From positions 1-31,227 of the forward strand of contig CAZKPS010000008.1 of assembly GCA_964554765.1 (NCBI GenBank): a stretch of DNA of 31,227 bases, read 5' to 3'. The notes beneath the pieces were generated by a model. It was given only the letters and a program-made list of their open reading frames with translations. It was not told the origin of the DNA and ran no database searches. Position 1 is the stretch's first letter, and each line of letters opens with the position of its first letter. This DNA is from JAQBQZ01 sp964554765. Lineage in GTDB: Bacteria; Patescibacteriota; Minisyncoccia; Phycocordibacterales; CAIRYW01. Shown one piece after another: positions 1-6,551 of this stretch. Position numbers and translations under genes: made by a program.

Positions 1-404
1 TTATTCTCGATCGTAAAATCGTAGATTTCTTTATAGAGTTCATCACTTGTCATTTCGAATCGTGAGCGACCTTCCTTTTCGAGTTTCTTCTCGTATACGA
101 TTTGTGTTTCAAATCCTGCGTGGTCAGCACCAGGTACCCAGAGTGCTTTTTTACCCTGCATTCGTGCGAATCTGATGAATATGTCTTGGAGTGTGATGGT
201 GAGTCCATGACCTGCGTGAAGACGACCGTTTGCGTTCGGAGGAGGCATAATAATCGTGTAGGGCTCTGCATCCTTGTCTGTAATACCTTTATTTATACAA
301 ATATCAGGATTAAAAAGACCACTTTCTTCCCAGAGTTTGTAGATTCGTCCTTCAGTTCCCTGAGGGTTATATGGTTTTAAGAATTTGTTGTCCATTGAGG
401 GCAT
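1..404 (-). CDS. valS: Valyl-tRNA synthetase, N-terminal part (runs off the left edge)
   Basis: Class I aminoacyl-tRNA synthetase that charges tRNA-Val in the cytoplasm. Only about 134 N-terminal codons are in the window and the gene continues beyond base 1. Seen: the N-terminal PYNPQGTEGRIYKLWEESG helix, the HIGH-type ATP signature in the form PPPNANGRLHAGH (residues about 54-66), then LQDIFIRFARMQG and WVPGADHAG (about 89-97). This run of motifs is typical of ValS and separates it from IleS and LeuS. The start is taken at ATG 404; an in-frame ATG at 395 is a near alternative and neither has a clear Shine-Dalgarno sequence. It is transcribed away from the small rightward gene at 543. Confidence 0.93.
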   Translation of the reverse strand, partial: MPSMDNKFLKPYNPQGTEGRIYKLWEESGLFNPDICINKGITDKDAEPYTIIMPPPNANGRLHAGHGLTITLQDIFIRFARMQGKKALWVPGADHAGFETQIVYEKKLEKEGRSRFEMTSDELYKEIYDFTIEN

Positions 405-452
405 TTTAGCAGGAAAATACTATATTTAAAAGGTCTAAAATACGAGCATTTA

Positions 453-507
453 CCCGCTCACTAAATTTTGATTTTAATGAATTTTAAAATTTAGTGTTCG
501 GGTTTTT
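453..507 (+). terminator. Hairpin with T run in the valS/543 divergent spacer
   Basis: The arms CACTAAATTT (459-468) and AAATTTAGTG (487-496), extended by CCCG (453-456) and CGGG (499-502), are followed by TTTTT at 503-507. It looks like a rightward terminator, yet no rightward gene precedes it in the window. It may insulate the promoter of the gene at 543, or form an attenuator-like hairpin in the leftward valS leader. Confidence 0.45.
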
Positions 508-508
508 A

Positions 509-536
509 TTGCTTTTTTTCAAAAAAAGACTATAAC
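509..536 (+). promoter_or_regulatory. Promoter of the gene at 543, predicting a leaderless mRNA
   Basis: -35 TTGCTT (509-514), 16-nt spacer, -10 TATAAC (531-536). Only 6 nt separate the -10 from the ATG at 543, so transcription should begin at or very near the start codon. Confidence 0.5.
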
Positions 537-542
537 TGTGGT

Positions 543-800
543 ATGAAACTTTGTCCTTTGTTCCCGACATACATGTCGAAGCTGAAAGTGGGAGATAGAT
601 TTAAATTTACCCCTACTTCTGCGGTTACATATTTATTTTTCCATCCACAGGCATCGGTCGCAGATTTTGAATTTACCTTACTTCGAGTTTTATACTTACA
701 ACAATATGTGTTTATCGCTGATTTGGGTAATATTCATAGATTTGCACTCCCAAGGATTGATTATGATTATGAAGTCGTCATTCTCCACGAGGTGGTCTAG
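543..800 (+). CDS. Small protein of unknown function
   Basis: An 85-residue protein I do not recognise. It has no signal peptide or clear membrane segment. The middle is rich in aromatic and beta-prone residues, with KLKVGDRFKF near residues 13-22 suggesting a small beta-barrel-like fold, but no family can be named. The start at ATG 543 is supported by a promoter whose -10 ends 6 nt upstream; an internal ATG at 573 would remove ten residues. The stop codon lies inside the left arm of a strong terminator, so the gene is a complete single-gene unit between divergent valS and convergent tsaD. Confidence 0.55.
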   Translation: MKLCPLFPTYMSKLKVGDRFKFTPTSAVTYLFFHPQASVADFEFTLLRVLYLQQYVFIADLGNIHRFALPRIDYDYEVVILHEVV

Positions 801-819
801 ATTTCTAGACCACTTTTTT
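792..819 (+). terminator. Rho-independent terminator after the gene at 543
   Basis: Perfect 9-bp arms GTGGTCTAG (792-800) and CTAGACCAC (805-813), a 4-nt loop and TTTTTT at 814-819. The left arm contains the stop codon, and the T run touches the end of convergent tsaD. Confidence 0.85.
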
Positions 820-2023
820 AGAGACTCAAATGTCCCTCGGCTCTAATGTTTTTTTGACTTACTATTTTTTTCTTTTTATAGATATTTAAATATCCAGCAA
901 TCCCAATCATAATTGCGTTATCGGTCGAGAGGGACTTATCTGGGATGTAAAGATTAATATTTAAATCTTCCGCAAGTGTTTCCAGATTAGTTCGAAGATA
1001 CTTGTTAGCACTCACACCTCCTCCAACAATGAGGGTTTTGACTCCGTAATGTTCAACTGCCTTCTTGGTCTTATGTACGAGCACTTCAATACACGCATCT
1101 TCAAATTCTTTTGCTATTTCTGTTTTTATTTCTGGTGTCATTTCTTTAATATCTTGAACCATATAAAGAACAGCGGTTTTAAGTCCCGAAAATGAAAAAT
1201 CAAAATCTTTTGTATACATCATTGGTCTTGGTAATGTGTATTTGTCTTCCTTGAAACTTGAAACTTGAGACTTGAAACTTAAATTTCTAAATTCATCTGC
1301 CAATTTAGAAATTTGCGGTCCTCCTGGATAGGGAAGTCCAAGTATTCTCGCTACTTTATCGAACGCTTCGCCCACAGCATCATCTTTGGTTTGACCTATT
1401 ACTTTATATTTACCCCAATCTTTGACGAGTACGAGCTCAGTGTGTCCACCACTCACTAGAAGTGAGAGAGCGGGGAATGTTACTGAATCTGCATTCAACT
1501 TTTGATTTTTGATTTTTGATTTTTGATTTTCGCTTCGGTTCAGTAAAACGGAAGTAATATGTCCTTCCATGTGATTGACTCCAATCATTGGAATACCCCA
1601 GAGTTCACTTAATGCTTTTGCGAAACTGATACCTACCCAAAGTGCCGGCTCCAGTCCCGGACCTTTGGTTACTGCAATGAGATCAATTTTCGGAGCCTTG
1701 ATGTCTAAAATATGATTTGTAATATGTTCAAGAAGTTCTGGTTCACGAACGAGTATCTCTTTCAGTTTGTCTACTTTGAGACTTGAGACTTGAGACTTGG
1801 ATACTTCAAAAGAATTTGATTCCTTCAAAACTTTAATTGCAAGTGGAATCAAATTCTTTTGATGTTCTCTCCGCGCGAGATTAGGGAAGACGCCTCCGTA
1901 TTCTTCATGGAGTTTTGCTTGAGAAGCGAGCGAATCGGCCAAAACCTCTATTTTATTTTTTGAAATAGAGAGAAGGGAAATAGCGGTCTCGTCGCAACTG
2001 GTCTCGATAGATAAAATTCTCAT
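818..2023 (-). CDS. tsaD: tRNA N6-adenosine threonylcarbamoyltransferase TsaD
   Basis: Transfers the threonylcarbamoyl group to A37 of tRNAs reading ANN codons, acting with TsaB and TsaE in most bacteria. Seen: the N-terminal IETSCDET motif (residues 6-13), the metal-binding HMEGH (151-155), LLVSGGHTELV (188-198), DDAVGEAFDK (214-223), DFSFSGLKTA and GGGVSANK. At 401 residues it is longer than the usual 330-350. Much of the excess sits in three low-complexity stretches, about residues 76-86, 165-177 and 248-261, encoded by the same short words that fill intergenic spacers in this window. All three fall between conserved motifs and keep frame, so the enzyme is probably functional. The start ATG at 2023 gives the conserved MRILSIETSC beginning. 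Confidence 0.95.
   Translation of the reverse strand: MRILSIETSCDETAISLLSISKNKIEVLADSLASQAKLHEEYGGVFPNLARREHQKNLIPLAIKVLKESNSFEVSKSQVSSLKVDKLKEILVREPELLEHITNHILDIKAPKIDLIAVTKGPGLEPALWVGISFAKALSELWGIPMIGVNHMEGHITSVLLNRSENQKSKIKNQKLNADSVTFPALSLLVSGGHTELVLVKDWGKYKVIGQTKDDAVGEAFDKVARILGLPYPGGPQISKLADEFRNLSFKSQVSSFKEDKYTLPRPMMYTKDFDFSFSGLKTAVLYMVQDIKEMTPEIKTEIAKEFEDACIEVLVHKTKKAVEHYGVKTLIVGGGVSANKYLRTNLETLAEDLNINLYIPDKSLSTDNAIMIGIAGYLNIYKKKKIVSQKNIRAEGHLSL
1242..1280. repeat. In-frame word tract in tsaD (copy 3)
   Basis: A run of CTTGAAA/CTTGAGA words on the + strand. It encodes residues about 248-261 of TsaD (SFKSQVSSFKEDK) and closely matches the tract at 1771-1807, which encodes KSQVSSLKVDK. 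Confidence 0.7.
1497..1530. repeat. In-frame TTTTTGA tandem tract in tsaD (copy 2)
   Basis: Four tandem copies of a GATTTTT-type word. In the sense strand they read as repeated ATCAAAA and encode NQKSKIKNQK of TsaD. The same words occur in the ftsZ/trxB spacer at 7630-7670. Confidence 0.7.
1771..1807. repeat. In-frame CTTGAGA tandem tract in tsaD (copy 1)
   Basis: Three CTTGAGA-type words followed by CTTGGATACTT. In the sense strand this reads AAGTATCCAAGTCTCAAG, close to AAGTATCCAAGTCACAAG in the lepB/pth spacer near 13630. It encodes TsaD residues about 73-86. Confidence 0.7.
1806..1862. repeat. Perfect 18-bp inverted repeat inside tsaD
   Basis: Arms at 1806-1823 and 1845-1862 are perfect reverse complements with a 21-nt spacer. 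They encode QKNLIP and ESNSFE on either side of a conserved helix, next to tandem tract copy 1. The transcript could fold into a strong hairpin here. Confidence 0.75.
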
Positions 2024-2047
2024 ACAGTAGTTTTACCAGAAACCAAC

Positions 2048-2083
2048 AAAAAAAGCGAGGTCGAATGATGTTTCCGACCTCGC
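2048..2083 (-). terminator. Terminator of the barrel-like protein gene
   Basis: Read leftward: perfect 9-bp arms (2083-2075 and 2063-2055, GCGAGGTCG-type) followed by seven Ts (2054-2048). It lies just after the stop of the gene ending at 2089 and before tsaD. Confidence 0.85.
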
Positions 2084-2088
2084 AGATA

Positions 2089-2847
2089 CTACCAATGCAG
2101 GGTGAGCTGGGCATTCAATATTCCTACTGTTTGTCGAGAGATTATGGCCGTTAGACCTGCCTCGAGATGCCAGTGTTTTGTCAGGGCGTAGTCAATCTTT
2201 AACGAGTTGGTAAGAACAAAGCCAGGCTTTGCCTTCATAAACCCATCATCCCATCCCACCGAGGGTGTATAAATGATTTTGGTATCACCTACGGTTGAGT
2301 GAATGTTGAGACCAGCAATCGTCCAGATGACACCGTCCTCGATATGCTTCGACTTTTCTCTTTGTGTGAGAAAGATTTGAGCACCCACAAAGGGGCTTAT
2401 ACTCAGATTCCTTCTCAACTCTTTCGAATCGAGTCCGATTACGAGTCCAATACGCCAAAAATCATCGAGTACTGACGACCCCATATGAATTGAGTGGTCG
2501 TAGGTAAGAGACAGGTCAAATCTGAATTGACCGAATAGCTTTCGATTGATGCCGATGCCGATATCTGTCTCATTCTCGCTACCGTGAGTGTGATGTTGAT
2601 CGAATCCTCCTCGGGCGAGACCCTCGAGATAGATACCTGATTCGTGGTGCCAGAGATGGATTCCAAAGTATCCAATCGAATGGTTATACATCTTGACTCC
2701 GTTTGGCTGGACGTGTTTGTTGGCAACGCCTACAAACGTTTTTGCAGACCAGATGTGGTCCTCAGAGATGGTACCTTGAGGGGCATCATTTGCATTGGTT
2801 GTTGTGATGTTGCAGAGGGCTGCAAGAATTAGAAGTGTGGTTCTCAT
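2089..2847 (-). CDS. Secreted beta-barrel-like protein, unknown function
   Basis: A 252-residue protein with a short N-terminal signal peptide (MRTTLLILAALCNITTTNA). Its mature part is made of alternating polar and hydrophobic beta-strand-like stretches (YFGIHLWHHESGIYLEGLAR, KLFGQFRFDLSLTYDHS, WHLEAGLTAIIS) and ends in LTLHW. A terminal aromatic after a beta strand is characteristic of outer-membrane barrels. This is unexpected in a CPR bacterium, a group not thought to have a classical outer membrane. Base composition is visibly richer in G+C than in tsaD or ftsZ, and the gene has its own terminator, so recent acquisition is possible. I cannot name a family. Start ATG 2847 is the one that gives a signal peptide. 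Confidence 0.65.
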   Translation of the reverse strand: MRTTLLILAALCNITTTNANDAPQGTISEDHIWSAKTFVGVANKHVQPNGVKMYNHSIGYFGIHLWHHESGIYLEGLARGGFDQHHTHGSENETDIGIGINRKLFGQFRFDLSLTYDHSIHMGSSVLDDFWRIGLVIGLDSKELRRNLSISPFVGAQIFLTQREKSKHIEDGVIWTIAGLNIHSTVGDTKIIYTPSVGWDDGFMKAKPGFVLTNSLKIDYALTKHWHLEAGLTAIISRQTVGILNAQLTLHW

Positions 2848-3088
2848 CGTGGTGGTGGTTCGGTGTGTTCTTGTTCTCTGCGTACCACTCTATATGTAGT
2901 AGTTCATCGCAGTATTCAAAGCAGGATCAATTTATCCCTCTCTGTATTATTGCGATGTACCACTATGTAAATGTACATAACTCTTACTATTATAAATTTA
3001 AATATATATAAGTCAATGGGCCGTTATGGTTCAGTACCTTTACATCATGTGGTGGTGCAGTAACTGGTTGAATGTGCCTAACGATATA
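2848..3088. other. Divergent intergenic region, no gene seen
   Basis: Spacer between the leftward gene at 2847 and the rightward gene at 3218. It holds two similar TACCACT(C)TATGTA-like words near 2882 and 2957, and matching CATCGCA (about 2903) and TGCGATG (about 2951) words that form an inverted pair. These could be operator sites but there is no further support. Confidence 0.3.
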
Positions 3089-3117
3089 TTGACTTTATAA
3101 ATAAAAAGTGTTATTAT
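3089..3117 (+). promoter_or_regulatory. Sigma-70-type promoter of the secreted protein gene at 3218
   Basis: -35 TTGACT (3089-3094), 17-nt spacer, -10 TATTAT (3112-3117). It would give a leader of about 95 nt. Confidence 0.6.
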
Positions 3118-3149
3118 ATATATTATTGTGTTCATTAAAAAACGTTTTT

Positions 3150-3205
3150 GAGATTAGCGGGGAGACTTCAATACGAAAGCTTTTTGTAGTTTGCCTGCTA
3201 ACCTC
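3150..3205 (+). promoter_or_regulatory. Structured 5' leader hairpin upstream of the gene at 3218
   Basis: Arms 3150-3166 and 3189-3205 pair at about 15 of 17 positions counting G-U pairs, with a 22-nt loop, and end 12 nt before the ATG at 3218. It may affect translation or mRNA stability. Confidence 0.4.
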
Positions 3206-3217
3206 AAATACATATAC

Positions 3218-4279
3218 ATGAAAACTGCATCCACCATCCTCTCACTCCTTGTCACATTCACACTGTCCAGCTTGGCGCAGCAACTTGATCCAAAACCTCA
3301 CCATGATGTTATCGGTAATTTGAGCGTCAATGGGGAAGTCACGCAGTCAGTTTTGGCTGAATGGACTCCCTACACCTTCGAACTGCCGGTTCCAAAAGAA
3401 GCTCTGAACACGACTAATGGTTTCGACATCGGATTCGCCGTTGTCTCTTCTGTTATGGAGCAGATGGTGGCACTCGACTCGGTTAGGTTTACTACCTGCC
3501 GATACAGTGTTTACCATCTTGATGTTTCAACAGGGGTGGAAACTCCTGTGCTCCGTTCTAATGGGACTCCAATGATCAACATTGATGTCGTGAAGTTTGC
3601 GGACGAGACGACTTTAGAAACACCGACATTCTTTACTACATCATTCTTCGCATACAATCCTCTACTTGGAACAACCAATAGCACGAATGACGCATCAATC
3701 AGTGTACCGATACAAAATGTCGGCGCCATCTTCAGCACAAGGTATAAGTTCACATGGGGTTCCACTCCTGATTTTACTCGACCACTCCTCAATCAGGGTT
3801 ATGTGGTTCATTTCGACATTCGTTTTATTTCAACACATCTCGGAGTTGAGTATCCAGAAGTGAAGCTCAAGACAGGCCAGAATGGTGACATTCGATTTGT
3901 CTATAAAGTGGTGGACATGCAAATGCCCGAGCTAGAGAATATTCAATTCATCTACGATCCATTACCTTTTTCAGGAAACCCAAATCTGCACACAGAAGGA
4001 CTTCAGCTCACGATGAGCAGTCCTTATCTGGAGTATTTTAAACTTCAGAGGTCAGCAGACCTGCAAAATTGGACAGACTGGAGTTTTAGCGGTGAAGGAG
4101 ATGGTTGGGTTGGTCCTTTTGACGTGCCGACGGGGCTAGGTGGTTTTTATTCAAACACTTATCGGTGGACATTATTTGATCGGGACTATCCTGATGAGCG
4201 CCGGAGGCCTCAGAAGGAATTCTATCGAATGGTGTGGACTGGCAAGAAGGGTGTCTGGAAAATCGCTACCTATCCTTGA
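3218..4279 (+). CDS. Large secreted protein of unknown function
   Basis: A 353-residue protein starting at ATG 3218 with a clean signal peptide (MKTASTILSLLVTFTLSSLAQ). The mature part is beta-rich and contains FKLQRSADLQNWTDW near the C-terminus. This LQxSxDLxNWT type of motif recurs in secreted beta-sandwich proteins of Verrucomicrobia-like bacteria, so this is recollection of a pattern rather than a domain assignment. There is no LPxTG-type motif, lipobox or C-terminal membrane helix, so free secretion is likely. Composition is richer in G+C than the surrounding core genes. The gene has its own promoter, structured leader and terminator. An upstream TTG at 3191 is rejected as start because it would bury the signal peptide. 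Confidence 0.65.
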   Translation: MKTASTILSLLVTFTLSSLAQQLDPKPHHDVIGNLSVNGEVTQSVLAEWTPYTFELPVPKEALNTTNGFDIGFAVVSSVMEQMVALDSVRFTTCRYSVYHLDVSTGVETPVLRSNGTPMINIDVVKFADETTLETPTFFTTSFFAYNPLLGTTNSTNDASISVPIQNVGAIFSTRYKFTWGSTPDFTRPLLNQGYVVHFDIRFISTHLGVEYPEVKLKTGQNGDIRFVYKVVDMQMPELENIQFIYDPLPFSGNPNLHTEGLQLTMSSPYLEYFKLQRSADLQNWTDWSFSGEGDGWVGPFDVPTGLGGFYSNTYRWTLFDRDYPDERRRPQKEFYRMVWTGKKGVWKIATYP

Positions 4280-4333
4280 TGTAGAATCATGAAATGAGTG
4301 TAATCACTCCGGCTCAGTGACGCATCACTGTTT

Positions 4334-4379
4334 GCCACCTGACTCAAGCGTTGTCTTGGGAGGTGGTTTTTTAATTTTT
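4334..4379 (+). terminator. Terminator after the secreted protein gene
   Basis: GCCACCT (4334-4340) pairs with AGGTGGT (4361-4367), with further pairing inside, followed by TTTTTTAATTTTTTTT. Confidence 0.8.
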
Positions 4380-4424
4380 TTTGGGCTATAAGATTTGGAT
4401 TGCTTTTGTCATAAAATCAAAAAC

Positions 4425-4453
4425 AAAAATAGACGCTTTTCGCGTCCATTTTT
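4425..4453 (-). terminator. Leftward terminator for the two small membrane protein genes
   Basis: GACGC (4432-4436) pairs with GCGTC (4442-4446), extended by A/T pairs with one mismatch. Read leftward it is followed by TATTTTTGTTTTTG. It lies about 105 nt after the stop codon at 4558. Confidence 0.6.
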
Positions 4454-4557
4454 ACAAATTTTTGAACCTTCTCGAGATAGGACCTTTTGGTTCATTACCC
4501 AGTAAGGTTTATTCCTTAGTTTTCATACTAACATATCAACCCTTCTCGTGTGACTAC

Positions 4558-5007
4558 TTAATGGTTGAAATGAATAACCTCGAGCAGATGATCTTTTGGA
4601 ATGTATACTAAGTATTTTGCAATGGATGGATTTTGGTTATTTTCTGATACTAAAACTTTATTTCCTGTTGTATTTAAGCGGCTATAACAATTACTCATTT
4701 GAATATCCTTAATCATAAAAGAACTGTAACCATATTGTGATAGTGTATTTTCTAATTCCAAGATTTGATTATCAGTTACAGCAAAAGAAAATGACGGATA
4801 TGGAGACCAAAAGCCACATTGATTATTGGATTGTACAGGAGTGGCTCCGTCAGGAAGCTTTATATTAAATTGTGATGTAAACGATATTAATTCCTCCTGG
4901 GCGTTGAAGGGTTTTGTAATATATTTATATATGAAAAACAACATTAGGATTCCTAAAATAACTGATATAAAGATTGAATATTTTAGGATTTTTGAGTGCA
5001 TGGTCAT
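4558..5007 (-). CDS. Small membrane-anchored protein, unknown function
   Basis: A 149-residue protein with one N-terminal membrane helix (about residues 10-29, YSIFISVILGILMLFFIYKY) and an otherwise polar domain that should face outside the cell. Two cysteines (QCGFW and SNCYS) could form a disulphide there. No family recognised. It starts 6 nt after the stop of the gene ending at 5014, so both are probably translated from one leftward mRNA. An internal ATG two codons downstream is an equal start candidate. Compared with the G+C-richer gene at 3218, the DNA is very A+T-rich, so the two accessory blocks probably have separate origins. Confidence 0.6.
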   Translation of the reverse strand: MTMHSKILKYSIFISVILGILMLFFIYKYITKPFNAQEELISFTSQFNIKLPDGATPVQSNNQCGFWSPYPSFSFAVTDNQILELENTLSQYGYSSFMIKDIQMSNCYSRLNTTGNKVLVSENNQNPSIAKYLVYIPKDHLLEVIHFNH

Positions 5008-5013
5008 CTTGAT

Positions 5014-5433
5014 TTATTTCTGAAATTTGCAATCGACAAGATCGGCACCCTTATCCTCTTGAAAAGATATATTTAGATTGTCCATATGCTTAATTCTCTC
5101 CACAAGTGAGCAACCAGGCACTTCAACGGAAATCTCATTCGACGAATTCCACTTTAACTTAATTTGTGACGGAGAGGCTTTATCAACAGAAAAAAGTAAT
5201 TTTTTAAATAGAGAATTATCTTCATACAGATAAATATTGTTGTAAAGGGAGGTTGTCGCTCCACCGTCATATGTTACCAAATCTAAGCATAGTTTGTTAT
5301 CAAGCGAACAAATCATTAAACTGTTATTTGGTCTTTGAAAGATATATAAACTCAAACAAATTATAATAAAAATTATAAAATTAATTATTATATGGATTTT
5401 ACTTAATTTGGTTTTATCAGTATTGTTCTTCAT
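5014..5433 (-). CDS. Small membrane-anchored protein, unknown function
   Basis: A 139-residue protein with one strongly hydrophobic N-terminal helix (about residues 13-32, IHIIINFIIFIIICLSLYIF) and an extracytoplasmic polar domain with several cysteines (MICSLDNKLC, PGCSLV, VDCKF) suited to disulphides. It is the first gene of a two-gene leftward unit with the gene at 5007. The two share their general plan but no clear sequence repeat. Family not recognised. The bases AGG lie 2 nt before the start ATG at 5433, too close to count as a good ribosome binding site. Confidence 0.6.
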   Translation of the reverse strand: MKNNTDKTKLSKIHIIINFIIFIIICLSLYIFQRPNNSLMICSLDNKLCLDLVTYDGGATTSLYNNIYLYEDNSLFKKLLFSVDKASPSQIKLKWNSSNEISVEVPGCSLVERIKHMDNLNISFQEDKGADLVDCKFQK

Positions 5434-5511
5434 ACCTACAATATGTTCCGTATTCTAATGGAATTACGCTACTCGTGCTATCAGTACACTATCGATTATA
5501 CCACAGGGAAG

Positions 5512-5590
5512 TTCGACCCTTACAGGGTCAGTACCCTGATCGGAGATTTTGTTTCTTTATCAGTCTAAAATCTGCTCAATCAGGCTTCGA
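5512..5590. repeat. T-loop-bounded hairpin unit (type A) 3' of tRNA-Glu
   Basis: A 79-bp unit that begins TTCGACCCTTACAGGGTC and ends CTCAATCAGGCTTCGA. Internal stems are GACCC/GGGTC and CTGAT/ATCAG plus an A+T-rich inner stem. It is homologous to 25883-25962 and 31150-31226, where the stem bases differ but pairing is kept. It lies on the 3' side of the leftward tRNA-Glu. Confidence 0.8.
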
Positions 5591-5628
5591 TTCCCCGATG
5601 CAAAGCGCCCCGGCTTTGCTTAGGGTCA
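5586..5628 (+). repeat. Inverted copy of the tRNA-Glu 3' end split by a hairpin
   Basis: TTCGATTCCCCG (5586-5597) equals the T loop and 3' T stem of tRNA-Glu, and TAGGGTCA (5621-5628) equals its acceptor 3' strand. Between them sits a 23-nt insert (5598-5620) forming GCAAAGC/GCTTTGC. The copy is in opposite orientation to the real tRNA. Confidence 0.8.
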
Positions 5629-5682
5629 AAAATATGAAAAACCACCAGAATATTCTGGTGGTTTTTCATATTTTTGACCCTA
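5621..5682. repeat. 62-bp perfect palindrome overlapping the tRNA-Glu 3' end
   Basis: Perfectly self-complementary with the centre at 5651/5652. Its right end (5675-5682) is exactly the last 8 nt of tRNA-Glu, and its left end is an inverted copy of them. The core includes ACCACCAGAATATTCTGGTGG. Read leftward it can serve as a tRNA terminator (CTGGTGGTTTTTC). Confidence 0.9.
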
Positions 5683-5746
5683 CGGGGAATCGAACCCCGC
5701 TTCTCACATTGAAAACGTGATGTCCTAACCGATAGACGATAGGGCC
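5675..5746 (-). tRNA. tRNA-Glu (anticodon UUC)
   Basis: A 72-nt cloverleaf. Acceptor GGCCCTA pairs with TAGGGTC (one G-U), the anticodon loop is TTTTCAA with anticodon TTC, and the T arm GGGGTTCGATTCCCC is intact. The discriminator is A and CCA is not encoded, so it must be added. Its 3' end forms part of a 62-bp palindrome. Confidence 0.96.
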
Positions 5747-5786
5747 ATATATATTCTATTTTCAAACCTGTTCGATTCCTCGAATC

Positions 5787-5823
5787 GGTCACTAGTATTT
5801 TTCTGCTGAAAAATCTCGCGACC
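5787..5823. repeat. Type B hairpin unit 3' of the broken tRNA-Glu
   Basis: GGTCACTAG-T-ATTTTTC, loop TGCT, GAAAAAT-CTCGCGACC. It is the homologue of the hairpin at 25999-26035 but with two unpaired positions, so it is decayed here. It is preceded by TTCGATTCCTCGAATCGG, a T-loop-like word. Confidence 0.65.
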
Positions 5824-5883
5824 CCGTCTCATTCACCTTTGTTCATTCCGACTCTGGATTGCTCCAAGTCTTCGCAACCCAGC

Positions 5884-5933
5884 CCCGTACTCACATTGAA
5901 AACGTGATGTCCTAACCGATAGACTATAGGGCC
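5884..5933 (-). pseudogene. Broken second tRNA-Glu (5' part only)
   Basis: Nearly identical to the first 50 or so nt of the intact tRNA-Glu: acceptor 5' strand, D arm, and anticodon arm with TTC. At the T arm the sequence diverges (GTACGGGGCTGGGTTGCG instead of GTTCGATTCCCC), and no matching acceptor 3' strand is found before 5760. The break falls in the T arm, the same place where the repeat units join copies of tRNA ends. Confidence 0.75.
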
Positions 5934-5995
5934 ATACATAGGCTTTCGCCAAATGTGGATAGTAATATAACATTTTTTCTGGATTTGGCAAAATT

Positions 5996-6024
5996 TTGTA
6001 GACCCCTTAATTGTGTGGTAAAGT
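5996..6024 (+). promoter_or_regulatory. Promoter of tRNA-Val
   Basis: -35 TTGTAG (5996-6001), 17-nt spacer, -10 TAAAGT (6019-6024), 12 nt upstream of the first tRNA base. Confidence 0.5.
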
Positions 6025-6036
6025 ATTGAAATACAG

Positions 6037-6109
6037 GGGCGGTTAGCTCAGTTGGTAGAGCGCAACATTGACGTTGTTGATGCCGTGGGTTCGAGTCCCT
6101 CACCGCCCA
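6037..6109 (+). tRNA. tRNA-Val (anticodon GAC)
   Basis: A 73-nt cloverleaf: acceptor GGGCGGT/ACCGCCC, D arm GCTC/GAGC, anticodon stem CAACA/TGTTG with loop TTGACGT (anticodon GAC), T loop TTCGAGT. One T-T mismatch occurs in the T stem. CCA is not encoded. It is the only intact tRNA here on the + strand and it has no hairpin array behind it. Confidence 0.95.
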
Positions 6110-6148
6110 CAGAAATAATTCAATTTTATACTTAATTCAAGTTTTGTC

Positions 6149-6535
6149 TTAGGATTGTCTAACTATTTGAGATAATCTGTATGTCACTTTGCCTTCGGTA
6201 TTAAATACCCAGGTATCTTTGTATCTCAATTTGATAGGTGTTCCGTCATTAATACCTTCAAGGCTGCCAGTAACTGTAATACTATTCCCGTCATTTTGTA
6301 CTGATTCGGTGTTGTGTATACCAGTTAATTTTCTCTCATTGTTGTAGAAATTTTTGAAAGCACCCAATCCATCTATTTTTAAATGACCATTGTTCTCGAG
6401 TCCATCTCTTTCATACACAATATTATCATCACACATATCAAATAGTGTTTCGAATTGACCTCTATCAATCTCATTGTAGATATTTATTATCTTTTGCTCT
6501 AGATTATGTGGTGACTCAATACTGAACTCAGACAT
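6149..6535 (-). CDS. NTF2-like / SnoaL-like small protein
   Basis: A 128-residue protein with the order typical of the NTF2-like (SnoaL) cone fold: N-terminal helices (LEQKIINIYNEIDRGQFETL), a strand with DDNIVYERDG, a helix around GLGAFKNFYNNER, then four antiparallel strands (NSITVTGSLEGIN, PIKLRYKDTWVFNTEGKV). Members range from isomerases and hydrolases to non-catalytic binding proteins, so no substrate can be given. It starts 16 nt after the trxB stop and is probably the second gene of a trxB operon. It has no signal peptide, so it is cytoplasmic. Confidence 0.65.
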   Translation of the reverse strand: MSEFSIESPHNLEQKIINIYNEIDRGQFETLFDMCDDNIVYERDGLENNGHLKIDGLGAFKNFYNNERKLTGIHNTESVQNDGNSITVTGSLEGINDGTPIKLRYKDTWVFNTEGKVTYRLSQIVRQS

Positions 6536-6551
6536 GATTATGCTTCACGAA

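Noticed and set aside
5475..5720. Open frame over the tRNA-Glu palindrome
   Set aside because: It runs through a tRNA gene and its inverted copy; coding is an accident of the palindrome.
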